This document shows, piece by piece, positions 59,801 to 64,000 of a stretch of 64,000 nt of DNA. Made by a program: the position numbers and the translations under genes. Numbering within the stretch: position 1 is the stretch's first letter; the number at the start of each line of letters is the position of its first letter. The notes beneath the pieces were generated by a model, which saw nothing but the letters and a program-made list of their open reading frames with translations, was not told where the DNA came from and did not search any database. This stretch comes from Branchiostoma floridae. Lineage: Eukaryota > Chordata > Leptocardii > Amphioxiformes > Branchiostomatidae. The stretch spans positions 9,025,487 to 9,089,486 of the forward strand of contig NC_049986.1 in assembly GCF_000003815.2 (NCBI RefSeq), written 5' to 3'.

Positions 59801-59966
59801 TCAAGAATCCGATCGGGTCCGTGATGACTTTCCCGGTGTCGTTGAAAGTAGACTGGTGCAGTTCCGAATTCTCAAAGTCGTACAAGGTCGTTCGCAACAT
59901 CGGGACATAACGCCCATGTTCCGCTAGGAACTTGTCCTTACAGCGCACCTGGCACATCGATGCCAT
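56899..59966 (-). CDS. sulfotransferase-fold P-loop protein, copy C, intact (427 aa)
   Basis: Minus-strand exons 59966-59676, 58957-58840, 58634-58540 and 57678-56899, phases 0, 1, 0, all GT-AG, stop at 56899-56901. Residues 1-97 form the N-terminal region (VRCKDKFLAEHG, VYCVDFDRRVLGLVKV); GRCGSTLLCKAM at 137-148 is the phosphate loop; LYRNLPGFFDS gives R239 and S247 with the R-x7-S spacing of PAPS-binding sulfotransferases, followed by MFSGSYWRYY. The rest (IPFFLVSSWVLRMQKAYDLI, NWERQLFSS) is helical and family-specific. Clearly diverged from A and B in exon 1 (no SDFVPV segment) and in the C-terminus. The start is MASMCQVRC, aligned with MARLQKVRC of B; an upstream in-frame ATG at 59993 is less likely. 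Introns 1 and 3 carry MITE and tandem repeats mirrored in D. Function is unknown. Confidence 0.85.
57815..58290. repeat. tandem units of about 140-150 bp in intron 3 of gene C
   Basis: GACCTGAAATTTGG at about 57820 and 57971, GTCCTGAAATTTTG at 58109 and a decayed GGATGACCACGC at 58278 mark successive units, each with a TTGTATTAAAA-like or GTGTTAAAATC-like lead and a GGTGCCT or GGTGCGT follow-up. The same array is found mirrored at 62900-63400 in gene D. Confidence 0.65.
58996..59200. mobile_element. palindromic MITE in intron 1 of gene C
   Basis: The left end GTAACGCTTATTTACCCTTA is mirrored by the right end TATAAAGGTGAACTAGCGT, with ACTGCAACAGTTTCAAATAT and TTACAGTTTGAAACTTTCGT in the middle. 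The matching position in the mirrored intron of D (61299-61496) also holds a copy, so the insertion is older than the C-D duplication. Confidence 0.75.
59556..59620. repeat. single octamer palindrome in intron 1 of gene C
   Basis: ATTATGCAAATAAAGACTTT followed by ATTTGCATAATTAG: one unit of the octamer repeat, preceded by the family's TAACTGAGAAAGAGAAGAAC lead. Confidence 0.55.
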
Positions 59967-59979
59967 TATGTATACCTTC

Positions 59980-60224
59980 CTACACTTGAACAAGCCCGAG
60001 GACTCGCTGGAGGTATACTGAATACACTATGTTAATTGGGCGCCATTGTGGAATTTGAACGGGTCAGGTTTACCGATTCCCCGGTGCCCGTATGAACCAC
60101 AGAAGAGTTCCTGGCTAGAGTTGGTACATTCTGTACTGGCACAAAGTTCCTCTCGCTCAAAAACCGTGGCGTGTCCTCCTTTGACAAAGATATTTTTGCA
60201 GCGAACGGCCAGTAAGCGGGCCCT
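59980..60224 (-). pseudogene. relic first exon of an A-type copy, just upstream of gene C
   Basis: On the minus strand GGCCCGCTTACTGGCCGTTC GCTGC matches exon 1 of copy A (GGCCCGCTTACTGACCGTCC), and later parts match TTTGTGCCAGTACAGAATGT and GTGGTTCATACGGGCACCGG. The start ATG has become AGG (60224-60222), several small deletions shift the frame and the end is truncated. An ACCCGGAAGCGGTAA upstream (about 60277-60263) matches the ETS-type promoter site of copy A. The relic ends about 15 bp before the ATG of gene C. Confidence 0.75.
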
Positions 60225-60845
60225 CTGTTCCGGTACGGGTTGATTGGCAACACAGGAAAATTACCGCTTCCGGGTCATAGTGCCACCGGTCAAGGTCGCA
60301 CAGTGGTAGAGTAAAGAAAGTGGAATGATCGTAAACTGGCGCTTTAAAGCTATACTGCGGAATAATTTGCGTTCATTTGAAATATTCTAGAACTAAGACA
60401 TCTCAGATTTTAACTACCACTTTTTGACCCTTTTTGACACTTTTGTGTATTCCGTATAGTCAAGCGAGTCCTCGGGTTTGTTCAACTGTAGGAAGGTATA
60501 CGTAATGGCATCGATACGCCATGTGCGCTGTAAGGGCACGTTCTAAGCGGAGCTTGGGTGCTTTGTCCTGTCGTTGGTAACAACCTTGTACGACTTTGAG
60601 AATTCGGAACTGCGCTAGGGTACTTCCCACGACTCTGGGAAAGTCATCACGGACCCGGTCGGATTCTTGAAGGAACATGGTGCTGATTTCTCGGTGTACT
60701 GTGTTGACTTCGACAGGCGTGTGCTTGGGCTGGGCTTGTCAAAGTCTGGGATTTATCTACAGCTAACTCAAGTGATGAACTTAAGAAGGCTCCATTTTTC
60801 TTCAAGATAAGCACAAGAAACGCAATATGATCAGGGATTTACTGT

Positions 60846-61190
60846 AAACTAGAGTTCCTAACCCCCGGATGATGATTTCGCCAAATGATTTTGACCTTAA
60901 CAACTGATGTATTATTTATGTTTGTGATTAAATATGCAAATTGTCAATATCCTCGTTTGCATAAAATATATTATTTTATCATCTACTCCATCCAAGTAAC
61001 AGACGTATAAAGTCTATTTTAAGACAAAAGACTATGATAGCATTTTCTGATAATTAGTGCAAATGGGGCCCTCATTTGCATAACTAATGTTTAACGATGT
61101 TCACCTGTACGAAACATTCGAATGCCTCAAGATGAAGTTTGCCACAATGGGGTTATAGCATTTCCTCATTAAGTAGACATAAAAGGTAAG
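60846..61190 (+). mobile_element. truncated octamer repeat in intron 1 of copy D
   Basis: It starts AACTAGAGTTCCTAACCCCC like the 26.8-kb copy, keeps the first two palindromes in decayed form (ATGCAAATTGTCAATATCCT; GCAAATGGGGCCCTCATTTG) and stops after TTTCCTCATTAAG. It has no counterpart of this length in intron 1 of C, so it was inserted into D later or trimmed in C. Confidence 0.6.
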
Positions 61191-61298
61191 TTTTAGCGCA
61201 AGTTGAAAAACTAACATAACTTGTCAAAGAAGTACGAATTTCTGACGGATCATCCAAAGTGCAACCACAAGTTGTCATTTCAATGTGCATTAATGCTC

Positions 61299-61496
61299 AC
61301 GCTAGTTCACCTACATGTATATCTGTGGGTTAATCTACATCCGTTTTTTTAGAAACAAGTACGTTGGTTTCAAACTGTAATATTTCGAAACTGTTGCAGT
61401 TTGAGATAACAACGGATGTAGGTTACCGCGATATTAAAGTATTGCAGTTTGATACTACGAATATAGGTTGTCCCGCCGATAAAGGTGAACTAGCGT
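61299..61496. mobile_element. palindromic MITE in intron 1 of copy D
   Basis: ACGCTAGTTCACC at the left is the exact inverse of GGTGAACTAGCGT at the right. The core TTTCAAACTGTAATATTTCG and ACTGTTGCAGTTTGAGA identify the family. It corresponds to the copy at 58996-59200 in C. Confidence 0.75.
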
Positions 61497-61626
61497 TACT
61501 CTAATAGAAAAGTTACACAGAACTTTTGTCTTTAATTTCCAGACACAGCGTGAAAACACAGAGAAGCTGCTGACGATACCTTTCGATCTTCTACCTTCAA
61601 TTGCAACATCACTTGAAGAAAGTGTA

Positions 61627-62322
61627 GAGTCCATTCCAAGACACCATGAGGGTTTTTAGGCGATATTTATAATTAGTCTGAATTATTTTGAATAAAAGAA
61701 TGTATGAGCCACAATAATTAAATCATTTTCAAAAAATTGACTAAGAAAATACTCATTTATTTGAATTTCTTTGAATATTTTAGAAACATTTTGAAAGTAA
61801 CTGTACAAAAATATCTTTATTTAGAATATTTGTGAAACCTCTCTGTGATTATTTCACATTTACAAATATTTACAAAAAATGGTAAACCTGGCCAAATGGT
61901 AAAATTAGTTTATTGCCCCCATAAAAGTAAGCCCTATTGTTGCATCTGTATATTTTTAGATTTCACTGCTGGGCACTGATGGATCCTTTGTGGTGGGCCA
62001 TTGTTGCATGGCACCCAAACATACTTTGCAAGGACGTGTGAATTGCTATCTTCCCAGCCCACCAAACCATTTACAAAAAATGGTAGAAAATGGTAAATAA
62101 TGGTAGAATGCTGTTATCATTATTTAGAAACCATTAGAAGTATCCAATTCCACACCATGAATATTTCCAAAGTTTTACAGGTCCAGAGAAATATTTATAA
62201 AGTTGAAACAGTGTTAAAAATATTTCTGAAGTATCAAATGTCCGAGACATATAATTACAAAACTTTAAAATCAATTCTAAACAATGGCAACAAACATCCG
62301 CATGGTGTCTTGGAATGGACTC
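61627..62322. mobile_element. 696-bp TA-flanked MITE inside exon 2 of copy D
   Basis: GAGTCCATTCCAAGACACCA (plus TG) at the left end is repeated exactly in inverse at the right end (22 bp), with TA on both sides (61625-61626 and 62323-62324). Removing the element and one TA restores the length of exon 2 relative to copy C, which proves the boundaries. Interior AT-rich, with AAAATGGTAAA-type words and no transposase. TA duplication suggests Tc1/mariner-type mobilisation. Confidence 0.92.
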
Positions 62323-62899
62323 TATCGACAGTCAGAAATGTATTCTTGTTTGACACTGGTAGGCACGATTTTGCCTGTAGCTGTAATTAAAAGAGAAACG
62401 TCTAAAAACATTAACGTTAATTTGGCAAGGAAAATTTTAAAAGCATTACTAGTATATCAATCAACAGACACGTGGTAGTATGTAGTTTTTCAACAGTCCA
62501 CACAAGCAAATTTTGTAACCTGAAAATTGTAACTTGTAAACATGACATTCCGTTTAATGTTCAACAGGTCGTTGTGGTTTCACTCTTTTATGCAAAGCAA
62601 TGAACTCAGCAGCAGAAATTCAGGCAGTGTCTGAACCCGATGTCTACACCTCTGTCTTTGCGGTAAATATCAATGGAAGCTCTTTTCTCCGGGGAGAGGT
62701 TTCCATCAGGGGGGGGGGGGGTAGTAATGGCTTGTAGCTTTTGTACAGGAAGCACCCGTAATAATTCCCGGCACCTATATTCGTAGCCTATACTTGTTGA
62801 TTAAAAAAAAACTGCAATATTTTGAAAATATTATCATGGATTGTATGTATATCTGAAAATAAGTGCTCAAGAGGCTCGTTCAGACTTCCGAGTGCGCAC

Positions 62900-63400
62900 G
62901 TGTGGTCATTTGGTTTAAATACAACGGTATAGGAACCAAAAATATATATATTTGTTGGTTTAAAAAATGGCGGCCCAAAATCTTTAGTCAGATAGATTCA
63001 AAGTGATATTTGCTGTTAAGATGCATTAGGTCCTATTTGGACATTCCCTACGCACCTTGATAGCAAATTCCAGGACATTTGATTTAAATACAATGGCCTA
63101 GGAGCCAAATAAGCAACTATCTTTTGAAGCAATGTATGCAAACATTGTTGATGAATTCCTGTGGGCACATGTCCAAGGCACCTCATTACTAAATTCCAGG
63201 TCATTAGGCTGTGATACAAGGGAACGGGGGCCAAGATTACACATTTTTGGTCTGAAAAAAAACAACTAAACTAAATAAAATCAATCTTAAGGCCTATATC
63301 AAACCAATTTTATAAACCTCTGCGAATATTTGCCCACCCCACCCCAATGCCGAATTTGAAAATTTAAATAAAAAGTTGAATCCATTTGAAGATTTGACAA
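62900..63400. repeat. mirrored tandem units in intron 3 of copy D
   Basis: CCAGGTCATTAGGCTGTGAT, CCAGGACATTTGATTTAAAT and related segments are the reverse complement of the units at 57815-58290 in gene C. They show that the C-D duplication includes introns. Confidence 0.65.
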
Positions 63401-63848
63401 GAAAGGGAGAATTAGGAGATGAAACATGACAAAAGATATATATCCCTCCGTACTGTATTATAGAGTGAAATATAATAAATAAAACATTTCCTCCAGTTTC
63501 TTCAAAGCCACGACTTTGACCTGACCCCTGCAGCAGAGGAAGAAACCATCATGGTCCTGAGGTGCAGTACCATCCTACTCAACTTCTACTTCCTCACAAA
63601 CGATTCCTCAAGACAAGTCATCTGCTACAAGCCCAGAAGCTGTGCGCTGTTCATCGCCGATCTCTTACAAAGGGCTGTTCCAAGTGCTAAGACGATATTC
63701 CTGTACAGAAACCTGCCTGGATTCTTTGACTCTTGGGCAAGCGTGATGTTCAGTGGAAGCTACTGGAGATATTATATCTCGACAGCCTTGAAAATCGATG
63801 TGTTCTATGACATTCCAAATTATACCCAAATGGAGCCATCATTAAAGC

Positions 63849-64000
63849 AGCGACATGGTAACAAATGAAATGTTGAAATGCGGTAAACAAATCATACAGA
63901 ACCCATTACTACACCTATTTAACTCCTGCTTACAGAACGGTTATTTTCCCGACGATTGGTCCCTCAGCCATATCGTACCCATACATAAATCTGGCGATAC
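63849..64000 (+). mobile_element. LINE reverse transcriptase fragment at the window end
   Basis: The frame from 63849 reads SDMVTNEMLKCGKQIIQNPL and continues NSCLQNGYFPDDWSLSHIVP with IHKSGD at the edge. NEMLK...FPDDWSLSHIVPIHKSGD is a classic segment at the start of non-LTR reverse transcriptase domains. It joins exon 4 of copy D directly, after codon SLK, so the LINE or a rearrangement truncated D. The element continues beyond the window. Confidence 0.85.

Larger units (their letters stand above)
60505..63847 (+). pseudogene. sulfotransferase-like copy D, mirror of C, heavily broken
   Basis: Same four-exon order as C. Exon 1 (60505-60806) has an in-frame TAA at codon 14, further indels, and its donor reads AAG|ATAAGC where C has AAG|GTGAGC. 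Exon 2 (61543-62358) is interrupted by a 696-bp MITE. Exon 3 (62568-62662) keeps its splice sites, but the phosphate loop reads GRCGFT instead of GRCGST. Exon 4 starts at 63497, keeps YRNLPGFFDS and about 95 percent nucleotide identity with C, and stops matching at 63847, where a LINE begins. With these lesions no full product can be made. It arose from an inverted duplication of C including introns. Confidence 0.88.

Noticed and set aside
1-64000. CRISPR array, bacterial operon or viral genome
   Set aside because: No direct-repeat/spacer pattern, and spliced genes with GT-AG introns throughout; the DNA is animal nuclear.

Overview
The window is eukaryotic nuclear DNA from an invertebrate animal: genes are split by short introns with GT-AG junctions, coding density is low, and the non-coding part is packed with small DNA transposons, SINE and LINE remnants and microsatellites. 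The gene content and repeat style fit amphioxus (Branchiostoma) best, but this is an inference without any database search. There is one assembly gap of 100 N at 4568-4667.

Layout. From 1 to about 37 kb there is no complete gene. The only convincing coding pieces are two minus-strand first exons, at 6071-5891 and 21395-21164. Both end in the same splice phase at a ...T|GTAAGT donor, so they look like alternative starts of one gene whose body lies further down the minus strand, mostly outside the window. The rest of this part holds mobile elements: a 1.3 kb terminal-inverted-repeat (TIR) transposon at 14066, a 1.1 kb one at 24836, a hAT-type element with an 8-bp target duplication at 32005, several MITEs, two tRNA-derived SINEs, LINE 3' ends, and a 0.9 kb element carrying paired ATGCAAAT octamers at 26811.

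From 37,468 to 41,925 lies an intact six-exon serine racemase gene (SRR, 332 aa). Directly behind it, 41,959-44,317, is a decayed mariner element whose transposase is split by a 1.8 kb insertion. That insertion holds long AATA microsatellites and, inside them, a fold-back element with a hammerhead-ribozyme-like motif.

From 46.5 kb to the end is a cluster of paralogous four-exon genes for a sulfotransferase-fold P-loop protein of unknown function (about 430 aa). Copy A (+) is complete except for a one-base frameshift. Copy B (+) is intact. Copy C (-) is intact. A relic first exon sits just upstream of C. Copy D (+) is the mirror image of C and is a pseudogene: it has an early stop, a lost splice donor, a mutated P-loop and a TA-flanked MITE inside exon 2, and its last exon is cut off by a LINE. 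A and B share a 204-bp tract with a single mismatch inside otherwise diverged last exons, which suggests gene conversion. C and D form an inverted duplication around a spacer of about 0.5 kb. All copies keep a GRCGST phosphate-binding loop (GRCGFT in D) and a YR-x7-S motif with the spacing of the PAPS 3'-phosphate site of cytosolic sulfotransferases, joined to an N-terminal region I do not recognise.
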